Shown here one piece after another: positions 1 to 9,850 of a stretch of DNA of 64,000 bases. This DNA is from Delphinapterus leucas (taxonomy: Eukaryota > Chordata > Mammalia > Artiodactyla > Monodontidae), in assembly GCF_002288925.2 (NCBI RefSeq), contig NW_022098043.1, positions 6,823,810 through 6,887,809 on the forward strand, given 5' to 3'. Positions within the stretch are counted from its first letter, which is position 1; each line of letters starts with the position of its first letter. The notes below the pieces were generated by a model. It saw only the letters and a list, made by a program, of their open reading frames with translations, did not search any database and was not told the origin of the DNA. The position numbers and the translations under genes are program-made.

Positions 1-1550
1 TTGGTAAATGTTTGCTGACCCAACGAGAAAAGAAAATTGATGCTGACCACAGCCAACGAGAGTTATATCAGGCCCGGCACGGAACTTCCTGCCTCTCAGC
101 ATAATTAAACACTAGAAAAACGACAGGGAACACTGGGAAAAGTCCACCCTAGCCTCACTTTAAAAATAGGGCCGATCTGTCACAGAGAGCTTAACGTGGT
201 ACTTGCCCTGAGGCAGGGGCCTGACCAGGATGACCCCTGGAGGCCTCTCCCAGCTCCAGGATTCCATGATTGTACGACATGGCCAGCAGTCTGGAGTAGC
301 GGCCTGAGGGTGTTCCCCAGAGGAGGGCTAAGTCGGGCTAAGTCGTCTACCCCCTGAAGGTAGAGTAAGAGTGGGAGAGGGCGCTTAGGGCAGGTGGGAC
401 CAGGCAGCCAGGAAGGGAAGGGAAGGGGGGCCTTGGGGACCAGCCCTCAGCCACCTCCCATATTTCTGGAGGAGGAGATGGGGCGGGGGGGACCGGGGAT
501 GGAAGAGGCAAGAGTCTGGACATTCCACGCGATTCAGACCCAATGGACAAGGGCAGCTGAAGGGCCCTGGGCTTGGAGAGGGGCAGGCAGCTGTTTTCCG
601 AGTGGGACAGGCTCAAATACTGCTCCGTTCTCACTAGGCAGAAGTGGAAAATTAGCATCAAGCCGGCGGTAGTGGGGGAGAGAAGTCAGAACCTTCCTTC
701 TGGTAAGGGGGACTACTGGGGACCTGAGGGACAATGGGAATGGGGTTGGGGCACCACTGCCCAGGCAGGCCCTGGGACAGGAGGTGGGGTTAAATGGACT
801 GGAGCCTGGGCAGGCCCTAGTCCCTGTGAGGTGCCCACTTTTAGACCAGGAGGGGTAGGAATCCCAAAGCCCACTTCTCTTGTGGGTGGATGAGGAGCTC
901 CCTACTGTCAGAGGGGATGAAGACCAAATATCCTGGAAGGTTCTGTCTCACAAGCCCAGCCCCGTTAGTAGACTTACAGCACCACCTTGCCCCCGCTCCC
1001 TCAACTTGGGGTTCATAGAGTCAAGATGGTCTCAGTTACAGGGTTAACAAGCATCCCTCTCCATCTGGTTTTCCCCATCAGTGCCCCCATCCAGGCAGAC
1101 AGGACAACAGGTGTGGTGAGAATTCTTCCTCAGTAGACTGAGGTGGGGGGGGGCAAAGTCACCCCGACAATGTGGCATTGTCTCTTAAGGGTCATCAGAC
1201 ACACTCAAGATAGTATCTTGGCCCCCACCACTTACAAGCTGTGTTATCTGAGGCAAGTCACGTCATCTCTCTGAGCCTCAGTTTCCCCACCTGTCAAATA
1301 GGAATAGAATAGTAACTACCTCCTAGATTTGTAGTGAGACTTACAATGTAAGGCACAAGCAAAGGGCTGGGCAAAGAGAGAGGGCATGTATCGCATCACT
1401 TCCAAGATATATTTTTTAGCATGAGGGTGCATTGAGTAATGGATGGTTAGCTATTTGATATTACGTCCAAAGAATGTGTGTCTCAGTACCTGGAATTTCA
1501 CCATTAGAGATTCAGTCCTTTGCTTTTGTGGTCTCCTAGTGTCCCTGCTT
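1..1550. other. Intergenic DNA, no gene seen
   Basis: No convincing coding exon or RNA gene is visible. The open frames overlap on both strands and look like chance. A MIR remnant lies at about 1225-1375; the rest is unremarkable unique sequence. Confidence 0.6.
1225..1375 (+). repeat. MIR SINE fragment
   Basis: Contains the MIR core pattern: 'agctgtgttatctgaggcaagtca', then 'ctctgagcctcagtttcc', then a 'tgtcaaataggaatagaat' stretch. Old and diverged, with no target-site duplication visible. Confidence 0.75.
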
Positions 1551-1564
1551 AAAAGGTAAATGGG

Positions 1565-1776
1565 GACTTGCTGGGTGGCGCAGTGGTTGAGAGTCCCCCT
1601 GCTGATGCAGGGGACACGGGTTCGTGCCCCAGTCCGGGAAGATCCCACATGCCGCGGAGCGGCTGGGCCCGTGAGCCATGGCTGCTGAGCCTGCGCTTCC
1701 GGAGTCTGTGCTCCGCAACGGGAGAGGCCACAGCAGTGAGAGGCCCACGTACCGCAAAAAAAAAAAAAAAAAAAAA
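1565..1776 (+). repeat. CHR-type SINE, ~210-bp form
   Basis: tRNA-derived head (ggtggcgcagtggttgagag), RNA polymerase III B-box-like ggttcgtgcc, 3' end 'ggcccacgtaccgc' and poly-A. A 14-bp target-site duplication (aaaaggtaaatggg) flanks it at 1551-1564 and 1777-1790, so this is an intact retroposition. Confidence 0.93.
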
Positions 1777-2113
1777 AAAAGGTAAATGGGAATTTCAGAA
1801 TGTGGGCTAGAGTTAAAGGAAAACAGAGACTGCCCCACTTTTCCTAGGGGTCCTCTGGCCTCAGTTGTTCTCAGGGTCTTGCCTTCTTCCCCACCTCTTG
1901 TCCTCTGTGCTTTCTGAAGAATAGGGTGGCCGTTTTCCAGCTTGAAAATCCCTGGGCCTGGGAGGAGGATGGGAAGAGGAACACCCGGCAAGAAAGCCCA
2001 GGGGAGGTGGCAAGGAGAGGTGACCCAGCTCTCTCCTCGCCAGGCCCGGGGGACCAGCTTCCAGGTGAATTCTCAGCAGTTCCTCACCACGAAGCCTTGT
2101 CTGCCCGACCGGG

Positions 2114-2266
2114 ATGATGCCTGGATGCCAAGCGAGCCGTTCTAACACCTGCAGCCGCTTGAACCATCCCACCAATGTGTCCTTTCTGGCCTGGGCTGGG
2201 ACTCCAGGCTGGTCCCACGGCCCCAGCGTGACCTGGGCTAACAACCTCAAGTGCTCTCTTACCTGA
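2114..2266 (+). pseudogene. Possible N-terminal part of the 2242-2967 locus, in another frame
   Basis: A short open frame starts at tandem ATG codons at 2114 and 2117 and ends at TGA 2264-2266, giving 50 residues. Its composition (Asn, Ser, Thr, Cys, Pro; 'NTCSRLNHPTNVS') resembles that of the longer frame just downstream. The two frames overlap at 2242-2266 and differ by one reading register. No good splice donor and acceptor pair separates them, so a single small insertion or deletion would explain the break. This is inference; the two frames could also be unrelated chance reading frames. Confidence 0.3.
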
Positions 2267-2967
2267 GTGGCTCAGAGGCAAGCAGCAGCCCTTCAGAGCA
2301 GTCTGACAACCCCGGCTCCCCCAGACTTCCAGTGAGGAGAATTTGCATGGGCCGGCCCTACAACTCCAGGTGTGTGGAGACAAGCCACTTGGTGAAGTGC
2401 CCCAAGGTGGCCAGAAAGCTTGCTTGTCGTGGCAGTCCCCACTGCCTGCTCTGTACAGATCGTCCCTCCGGTCCCTCTGGCCCCACCTCCCTGGACCAAC
2501 TCATCAGAGGCATCAACTACCTTGACAGATCCACCAATGCCTTCTACACCAACGGCCCTAAGTCATCCCTGAGCCTGCCGAGGCTTGCAGCCAGCTACCT
2601 GGCACGCGCCGCCAACTCCATCCACCTGGACAACCTGGACCACTCCTTCCCCCGCAGGTACTCCAACCCCAGCACCAGACTGGCCGCCTCTGACAACTCC
2701 TGCACCAGCACCTGCATGGCGCCGTCCTCCAGGGCTGTCCATGCTTTGCAGTACGTGGATGACTCCACCAACCCGAGCTGCCCTCATGGGCCTCCTAGCC
2801 GGAACCTCACTCCCATGCTGCCGCAGAAGCCGGGGATAAAGTTGCCTGAGCTCCCTCTCTTCGGCAACGGGATCTTTTCCTTAGGTCATCTGCCCAAGTT
2901 CTGGGAAGCAATCCTCTTGGGTTGGAGAGCCCCCGAGCCCATCTCTAAGCCCTGTAGCTGGTGGTGA
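2242..2967 (+). CDS. Unrecognised protein-like open frame, possibly a terminal exon or broken gene
   Basis: An open frame runs from just after a stop at 2239-2241 to TGA at 2965-2967. The first ATG inside it is at 2347, which would give 206 residues. The protein looks real by eye: it is Ser, Asn, Pro and Cys rich, has related internal stretches ('LDRSTNAFYTNGPKSS', 'NPSTRLAASDNS', 'DDSTNPSCPHGPPSRN'), and ends in an aromatic C-terminal segment (GIFSLGHLPKFWEAI, then Trp-Trp-stop). A canonical AATAAA follows 54 bases after the stop. I see no signal peptide, membrane segment or known catalytic motif, and I do not recognise the family. The start is unresolved: the frame may be a terminal exon with upstream exons, or the remnant of a gene whose N-terminus at 2114-2266 is now out of frame. 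It lies 11 kb upstream of the HSPG2 promoter on the same strand. Confidence 0.45.
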   Translation, partial: QPQVLSYLSGSEASSSPSEQSDNPGSPRLPVRRICMGRPYNSRCVETSHLVKCPKVARKLACRGSPHCLLCTDRPSGPSGPTSLDQLIRGINYLDRSTNAFYTNGPKSSLSLPRLAASYLARAANSIHLDNLDHSFPRRYSNPSTRLAASDNSCTSTCMAPSSRAVHALQYVDDSTNPSCPHGPPSRNLTPMLPQKPGIKLPELPLFGNGIFSLGHLPKFWEAILLGWRAPEPISKPCSWW

Positions 2968-3020
2968 CATCAACACCAACCGTGAAGTGGGCACACATCC
3001 ATCAGGCTGCAGTTGTGGAA

Positions 3021-3026
3021 AATAAA
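3021..3026 (+). terminator. Polyadenylation signal AATAAA
   Basis: Canonical AATAAA 54 bases after the stop of the 2242-2967 frame, with a 'attgtctgtgg' GT-containing stretch just downstream. It supports transcription of this locus, now or ancestrally, with a very short 3' UTR. Confidence 0.5.
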
Positions 3027-3464
3027 TTGTCTGTGGCAAAATGTACCTTCCAAGCCTCCATTGGGAGTGGTGGTGGGGACAGCCATTTAGATGGGGGGTT
3101 AGACACTTGAGGACCTACAGGGCCGGGCAGGTAAAAGTGAATGGGTGAAGGGGGCTGGGTGGTAGTAGGGAGTGGTGGAGATTGTGACTGAGTGGAGAGG
3201 GGATACCTCGTCTAAACCCAGCTCTCAAATGGGCGGTTACCTTTTCAAGAGAAGCCAGGAATCTGATTTTCTATGTGTTAGCAACAAATTTAAAAATATC
3301 ATGGTGTTTGAGGGCTGAACAAAAGTACTTGCAAGCTGAATGTGAGGCCCACAGATCTGAGTTTGGAATCTCTGATTTACACCTTGAATGAATCACTGGG
3401 GAGCTTCTCAGCCTCCCTTAGCTTCTGCTGAGGCTGTTCATTCTCAATCCCTATTCATATTCTT

Positions 3465-3492
3465 CTTCTTCTTTTTTTTTTTTTTTTTTTTT
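3465..3492. repeat. Pyrimidine/poly-T tract
   Basis: (CTT)n running into about 20 T, immediately next to the target-site duplication of the SINE at 3507. Confidence 0.8.
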
Positions 3493-3506
3493 AAGAATTG
3501 TTATTG

Positions 3507-3715
3507 GGCTTCCCTGGTGGCGCAGTGGTTGAGAGTCCGCCTGCCGATGCAGGGGACGCGGGTTCGTGCCCCGGTCCGGGAAGATCCCACATGCCGCAGA
3601 GCGGCTGGGCCCGTGAGCCATGGTTGCTTAGCCTGCGCGTCCGGAGCCTGTGCTCCGCAACAACGGGAGAGGCCACAACAGTGAGAGGCCCGCGTACCGC
3701 AAAAAAAAAAAAAAA
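3507..3715 (+). repeat. CHR-type SINE, ~210-bp form
   Basis: Near-consensus head 'gggcttccctggtggcgcag', tail 'cccgcgtaccgc' and poly-A. A 14-bp target-site duplication (aagaattgttattg) lies at 3493-3506 and 3716-3729. Confidence 0.95.
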
Positions 3716-4770
3716 AAGAATTGTTATTGATTTTAGCACAGCCGCATGTAAGAAGAAAGGTAGAAGTAATAATGATCAGGATGACAGTGACGATAGGAAA
3801 GCCTCACATAACACTTAATGTGTGGCAAGTACTGTGCCAAGTACTTTATATATATTTGTTCTTTTAAAGACGTGGTTTTAATGACCAGGGCCCAGGGTAG
3901 ATGTAGAGCAAACCTTGATGGCTAGTGTGACATACGTTGGAACAGGCAACCAAGGTTGGTTAGAGGTTGGGGGACAGCCTTTCCTGGGAAATCTCTGAGG
4001 AGAGTGGACTGTCCAGGCCAGGTGAGAGCTGGAAGGGTCAGAATGAGGTGGGAATATCTGGGAAAATGTTCCCTGGGCCACCGAGGGCTCCAAACCTTCA
4101 GAGACTCAACTGATTTGGGTGCTGAGGAATCAGGTCCCACAAGGCACCCAGTTATTCACCATCCTTCTGCCTAAGGGACTCTGGAGACCAGATTCCAGAT
4201 GAGTTTTGCCACCAGCCTGCCCTGAGACCTTGGGGACATCACTTCCCCTCTCCAGGCCTCTGTTTCCCTTTCTGTAACATGAGTGGGGTCCTTTTGATGG
4301 TCTCTAAAGGCCCTCGGACTAGAATATTTCTGAGTCTCTCCTCCAAGTCCAAAGCCACGCCTGGAGCTTCCTGAGCTGAGAACTGAGAGTGCCTCCGCCC
4401 AAGAATTCAGGCTTCCACAGTCCTGAGCCATCTTTCCAGGCTGCCCAGGGGCCATTTCAGGCCTCAGGGTCCATTTCTCTGTGGTTCTGAATTTCGGGCC
4501 CAGTCCCTTCTTGCTGGAGTTTTCCTCTCTCCTTGGAAATATGAGGGCCAATAGCAACTCAGAATGTGGAATGGGGCTGACCTTGAAATAACACAGAACC
4601 TGCAGGTCTACAAATTTCCATGGCTTTTGGAGGTCGCCCGCCATGGCCTAGCCCTGTGACCAGGCAGAGAAGGCAGCAAGCCTGCAATATCCATGAGATT
4701 GACACGGTGGTCCCAAGGCAGAAGGAAGGAAGGAGGCACCGAACCCCTAGCCCATTGAATTCACCTCCAC

Positions 4771-4980
4771 TTTTTTTTTTTTTTTTTTGCGGTACGCGGG
4801 CCTCTCACTGTCGCGGCCTCTCCCGTTGCGGAGCACAGGCTCCGGACACGCAGGCTCAGCAGCCATGGCTCACGGGCCCAGCCGCTCCCCGGCACGTGGG
4901 ATCTTCCCGGACCGGGGCACGAACCCGTGTCCCCTGCATCGGCAGGCGGACTCTCAACCACTGCGCCACCAGGGAAGCCC
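4771..4980 (-). repeat. CHR-type SINE, ~210-bp form
   Basis: Reverse orientation: poly-T, then 'gcggtacgcgggcctctcac', ending 'ccaccagggaagccc'. A short imperfect duplication 'tcacct(t)cc' flanks it (4761 and 4981). Confidence 0.93.
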
Positions 4981-5516
4981 TCACCTTCCCTTTTATTCCA
5001 TCTCTGAAGACTGGGGAGATCCTCCCTGGGTCCAAAGCTCAGCAGTGCAGCACACTCTTTATTCTGTCTCTTGCACCCCTTCCCTCCCCAGGGAGAAGAC
5101 TTTGGCCTTTGTCTGGTGGGTGCTCAGGCCCCTAGTGACCCATTGCCCAGGCGAACATTCACAGGAACACAGCTTGTTGGGGTCCATTTTGGCCCAGCTC
5201 AAGAGATAGTTCAAGAGTGTCCTGTTTCCTAAACACTCTTTCTGGCCACTCAAGGCATCCCCTTCTTGCTCTAGGCACATATTTGCATTCGAGTCAACCT
5301 TGACTCTCCTGGAGAGGCCTACTTTCAAAACAGTCCAATTTCCCCTAATCAGAGAATCAGACCCTTGACCAGGACACTGCTCTCAGGGTCTCCAGTATCT
5401 AGCCCAGTTCTGGCTCACGAGAGGAGCTCAGTTATTACACTGATGTTGATTGCAAGCTCTCGTGCCCAATAGGTGCTCAGTAACCTTAACTATTATTACC
5501 TTAAGAATAATCACAG

Positions 5517-5872
5517 GGTTTCCCTGGTGGTGCAGTGGTTAGGAATCCGCCTGCCAATGCAGGGCACACAGGTTCGAGCCCTGGTCCAGGAAGATCCCAC
5601 ATGCCGCGGAGCAACTAAGCCCGTGCACCACAACTACTGAGCCTGCGCTACAGAGCCCGCGAGCCATAACTACTGAGCCCATGTGCTACAATTACTGAAG
5701 CCCACGCACCTAGAGTCCGTGCTCTGAAATAAGAGAAGCCACCTCAATGAGAAGCCCGCGCACTGCAACTAAAAGTAGCCTCCACTCGCCGCAACTAGAG
5801 AAAGCCCACGCACAGCAACAAAGACCCAACGCAGCCTAAAATAAATACATAAATAAATTTATTTTAAAAAAA
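5517..5872 (+). repeat. CHR-type SINE, long ~350-bp form
   Basis: tRNA-derived head, a body with repeated 'caactactgagcc'-like segments, and an A-rich AATAAATA tail. Flanked by an imperfect duplication of 'aagaataatcacag' at about 5503-5516 and 5873-5886. Confidence 0.93.
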
Positions 5873-5934
5873 AAGAAGAATCACAGTGTCTCACACACAA
5901 TGAATATTCAATGACTAATAATATTAATCCTGAC

Positions 5935-6085
5935 AGCCAACATTTATTAAGCTCTTAAATATACTCCAGGCATTGTTTTAAGTGCTTTGTGTGTATTAAC
6001 TCAATCATCTCATCAATCCTTTAAGAAAGGATTGTCCCTATTGTATAGATGAGGAAACTGAGGCACAGAGCGGCCAGGAACAAAT
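5935..6085 (-). repeat. MIR SINE fragment
   Basis: Pattern 'acatttattaagctcttaaa' through 'tagatgaggaaactgaggca', the reverse orientation of MIR. Diverged. Confidence 0.75.
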
Positions 6086-6146
6086 GATTATGATGAAGAT
6101 GGTTACAGTTATAGAACACAGTGGCTCTCCAGAAAAACGGTTTGAG

Positions 6147-6270
6147 GGAATTCCCTGGTGGTCCAGTGGTTAGGACTCGGCACTCTTACAGCCGGGGCCT
6201 GAGTTCTATCCCTGGTCAGGGAACTAAGATCCCTCAACCCCCCCGCAGCATAGCCAAAAGAAAGAGGTTG
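6147..6270 (+). repeat. Short ~120-bp tRNA-derived SINE
   Basis: Starts 'gggaattccctggtggtcca', contains 'ctatccctggtcagggaact', and ends 'catagccaaaagaaaga'. This is the short cetartiodactyl tRNA-SINE form. Confidence 0.88.
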
Positions 6271-6774
6271 GCATTTTCATTACAGAGTACTATGTGCAGA
6301 GCAGGCACTCAGTGATAATAATTATCTTCATGATTACAACCTCTTGCACGTCGTAGGTGCTCAGTGAATGATAGATGTCAGTGCAGAGCTCTGTACATAG
6401 CGAGTGCTCAAGTTTGAAGACTGAGGATTGGATTGTACCCAAAAGGGACAGGATCCCTGCGCTGCCCTAACTCTTACTCAGGGTAGAAACTCACTACTCA
6501 TGATTCTCTCCCACCATCACTCAGCCCAAGTCCAGAGAAGGTTCTTAGTTAGAGAAGGCCCTCTGCTCTGTGTGGCCATGCAGAGGTCACAGGAAGTCCC
6601 CCATGTCCACTGTTCAAGCCATGAATCTGCAGGGTCCATGTAAACAGGAAGCAGCACACCGGCTGCAAAACAATGCCAGAGGCTGCTGTGATGTCCATCT
6701 TGTGTTACAGAAGCAGCTTACGTGTCCCTGCAGCTGAGGGTGACCGGGGAAAGTCCTTCACGCCTGCAGACGTA

Positions 6775-6975
6775 TGTCACTGTTATTGAGCATCCACACT
6801 GTGTGGCAGGCATGCTGCCAAGGCCTGAAACATAGGCTCACAGCCCTCTGCTCCTTGCGAGGCTAGGTTTTAGTACCCATTTTACAGAGGGGTAAACTGA
6901 AGCAGCTGGTAAATAGCAGAGCTGGGATTCTATGCCAGGGCTCTGCCCCTCAACCAGTGCCCTTTCTATCCAAAG
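6775..6975 (-). repeat. MIR/L2-like fragment
   Basis: 'ctgttattgagcatccacac' and 'cattttacagaggggtaaac', followed by 'tagcagagctgggattctat', match a reverse-oriented MIR. Diverged. Confidence 0.6.
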
Positions 6976-7297
6976 TGCAGTTTCTTTCTCTGTATTTATT
7001 GAACAGATTCCAAGAGAAAGAGGGGTAAATCTTGGCCTCAAAATATGCAGAAATTTAGACAAAGCAAGGATGGTATTTAAACCTGGAGGTTCGGGCTGCC
7101 CCCAACACCAGTGTTCTGATCAGGGCAACATTAACCTCAAATACATTCTTCCCAGGAAATAATAAACAAAAGGAGAAATTCCCTCAAAGCCCACCTGTGG
7201 TCTCAATTACCCAATCCACTGGTCCCTGTGGCCTTTGGTAACACTGAGTATAGGTGCATGATATTAGAATTCCTTTTGTGTATTTAAAACAATTTGG

Positions 7298-7630
7298 GGG
7301 ACTTCCCTGGTGGCTCAGTGGTTAAGAATCTGCCTGCCAATGCAGGGGACATGGGTTTGAGCCCTGGTCCGGGAAGATCCCCCATGCCGCGGAGCAACTA
7401 AGCCCATGCGCCACAACTACTGAGCCTGCGCTCTAGAGCCCAAAAGCCACAACTACTGAAGCCACATGCCTAGAGTCCGTGCTCTGCAACAAGAGAAGCC
7501 ACCACAATGAGAAGTCCACGCACTGCAACAAATAGTAGCCCCTGCTTGCAGCAACTAGAGAAAGCCTGAGCACAGCAACGAAGATCCAACGCGGCCAAAA
7601 ATAAATAAATAAATTTATAAAAAAAAAAAG
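7298..7630 (+). repeat. CHR-type SINE, long form
   Basis: Head 'gacttccctggtggctcagt', 'caactactgagcctgcgctc' body and AATAAATAAATA tail followed by poly-A. Confidence 0.93.
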
Positions 7631-8525
7631 TCTGATATAGCCCTTTTCAAACAGTTAATCTGATATCATGATTCTATGATTCTAGGAAATATACACAGCT
7701 TTTTGTGTTACCAACGTGTGTGCTGCCGAGACACACTCATCCTATTCCTGACCTACACCATACCCTAAACTTTCCTCATCTCTGGACCTAACCCCCTCAG
7801 CCTTAGCCCACCTCATCCCCCTTCCTGAGGCCCACTTTATCTCTTCTGCCAGCACGCGACTGGTGCTGCTTGCTGTACAGAGGAAACAGAAAACTGGGGG
7901 TGTGTGACACCCTCCCCACTAGTTGCATCCACATGGCCCCCTTTTAAGCAGAAATCTCAAGAGAGGCAGAGCCTCAGATGCGTGCTCTGCCGGAGTGGGT
8001 ACCACCATTTTTGGCAAACTCTTTTCACAGCCTCCTGAGCCCCTCCCAACAGGGCAGGAATTTCTCATGAACAATTGAACAAAGCCGGGAACTCGAGGGA
8101 GAAGGCACAGGACATTCCAAAAGGATTTCTCTCAAGCTCCAAAAGACAACATGTGGGAACACTGCAGAAGGCTCATAGCCTAGCAAAGAAAAGCATGAAA
8201 GGCACGGAAAGTCTGCCCAGTAGGAAGGGCAGTGCAGGCTGGAGGAAGGAACAAGGGGCTGGGGGTCAGGAGGTCTGAGTGGGAGGCCTGCCTCTGTCAC
8301 TCGTGACCCTGCGGAAGCCACCCCACCTCTCTGGCCTCAGGTTTGTGGTCCTGAAAAACTGAGGGAATTATAAAAATAAACCCACAGATGCATACATATC
8401 AGCTCAGAGCAATGCTTCATGAATCACAGAGACCTGGAGGCAGCCCAAATACCCAAAGACAGGATAAGGTTAATGAATAACGGTGTGGTGATGAGACCTG
8501 ACACCAAATAATTATTAGAAATATA

Positions 8526-8713
8526 GGGACTTCCCTGGTGGTGCAGTGGATAAGACTCCGTGCTCCCAATGCAGGGGGCCCGGGTTCGATCCTTGGTCAG
8601 GGAACTAGATCCCACATGCATGCCGCAACTAAGAGTTCTCATGCCAAAACTGAGGAACCCACCTGCAGCAACTAAGACCCAGCACAACCAAATAAATAAA
8701 TAAATGTTTCTTA
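8526..8713 (+). repeat. tRNA-derived SINE with AATAAATA tail, diverged
   Basis: Head 'gggacttccctggtggtgca', B-box-like 'gggttcgatccttgg', a shortened body 'gccgcaactaagag', and tail 'aaataaataaataaatg'. It looks intermediate between the short and long forms. Confidence 0.88.
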
Positions 8714-9689
8714 AAGAAATGTTACATGCAAAGTCAACACGACTGCTATTCAGAGTCGCTGGCCCACAAATTGTTAACGATTACCAACTGCAATGAAGAG
8801 CTCGTACCAGAATGTAAATCCATGAGCTGCTTCCAAAACGGACCAAGTATTCCAAGAAAAAAATAGTGTCAGCTGAGCTAAACAGAGTGCTTACTGACAC
8901 AGTTGATTTACGCTCTGAGCAAACTTCTTATCTCATCTCGGACTGGTAATACACAGTTTGGGCACTGGTCCACAGAGCCATTTTTAAGTAGCCCTGGTCT
9001 TGACTGACACATAGAACTGTGTTTATGAAAATGTTAAGTGAGAAAAACAAGACAGGAAATTGTCAGCATGTGCTGATCACAGGAGGTAAAATGCCCATGT
9101 GTGCAGTGACAAAGGAAGGAAACTGAGCATTTATGGAGCTCCAACTACGGTCCCCACGCAGACGTCTTCTAGAGCTGAAGCAGGGGTGTGTGGGCCGGAA
9201 TGTGAGGGGCTGTATGGAGGCCATGAGTACTCCAGCCTGGATGGAGGGGAGTGGTGGCGGTGTGAGGGGCTCGAGTGACAAATTCCAATTACAGAGACCA
9301 TTTATGGTCAGCTCCAGGAGTCAGGGGCAGTATTTGCCAAGTGTGTTGTGAGAAACACCAGCCTTGTGAGATGTTAAAAGGTTTTTCCAAAAACCAACTG
9401 GGTTCCATTCTTGAATATGTTGAGGAATGCTGGGTTAAGCAGGGTTGGACAGGCGACTTTACTGGGGGCCTGCTCAGAAACTTTCCTGTGCTGGTGTCCC
9501 TCGAGATGGCCAAAGTGTGGGAAAGAGTACAGAGTTCCCAAACTTCTTGACCAGGGAACCCCCTTTCCAAGGAGCATCTCAGAGGGCAGGTGATCTGTGA
9601 GGCCCCAAGGTGGAAGCTCAGCAAGAAAGCACTTGATAATGACAAGGGGTGTTGGGGAAATACTAGGAGGGGTTGAGAATGTGGGTTCT

Positions 9690-9850
9690 AGAGTCAGACA
9701 GACATGGACATGAATCCTGGCTCCATCACGGCTCCTGGCACTGACTGTGTGATGTAGGCAAGCCACTTCATCCCCTGGGCCTCAGTTTCCTTGTCTGAAA
9801 AGGGTGGTAATAAAATACACTCACTTGCCTACTGCCTAGGACTGTGATCG
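9690..9850 (+). repeat. MIR SINE fragment
   Basis: 'ctagagtcagacagacatgg', 'gtgtgatgtaggcaagccac' and 'cctcagtttccttgtctgaa' are diagnostic of forward MIR. Confidence 0.75.

Noticed and set aside
1536..1991. Recurrent Pro/Arg/Gly-rich open frames at every ~210-bp SINE
   Set aside because: The same peptide recurs at each SINE copy in the window, so these are translations of the repeat and not genes.
3507..3715. tRNA-like sequence at SINE heads
   Set aside because: The heads are tRNA-derived with A- and B-box traces, but no copy forms a complete cloverleaf gene; they are retroposons.
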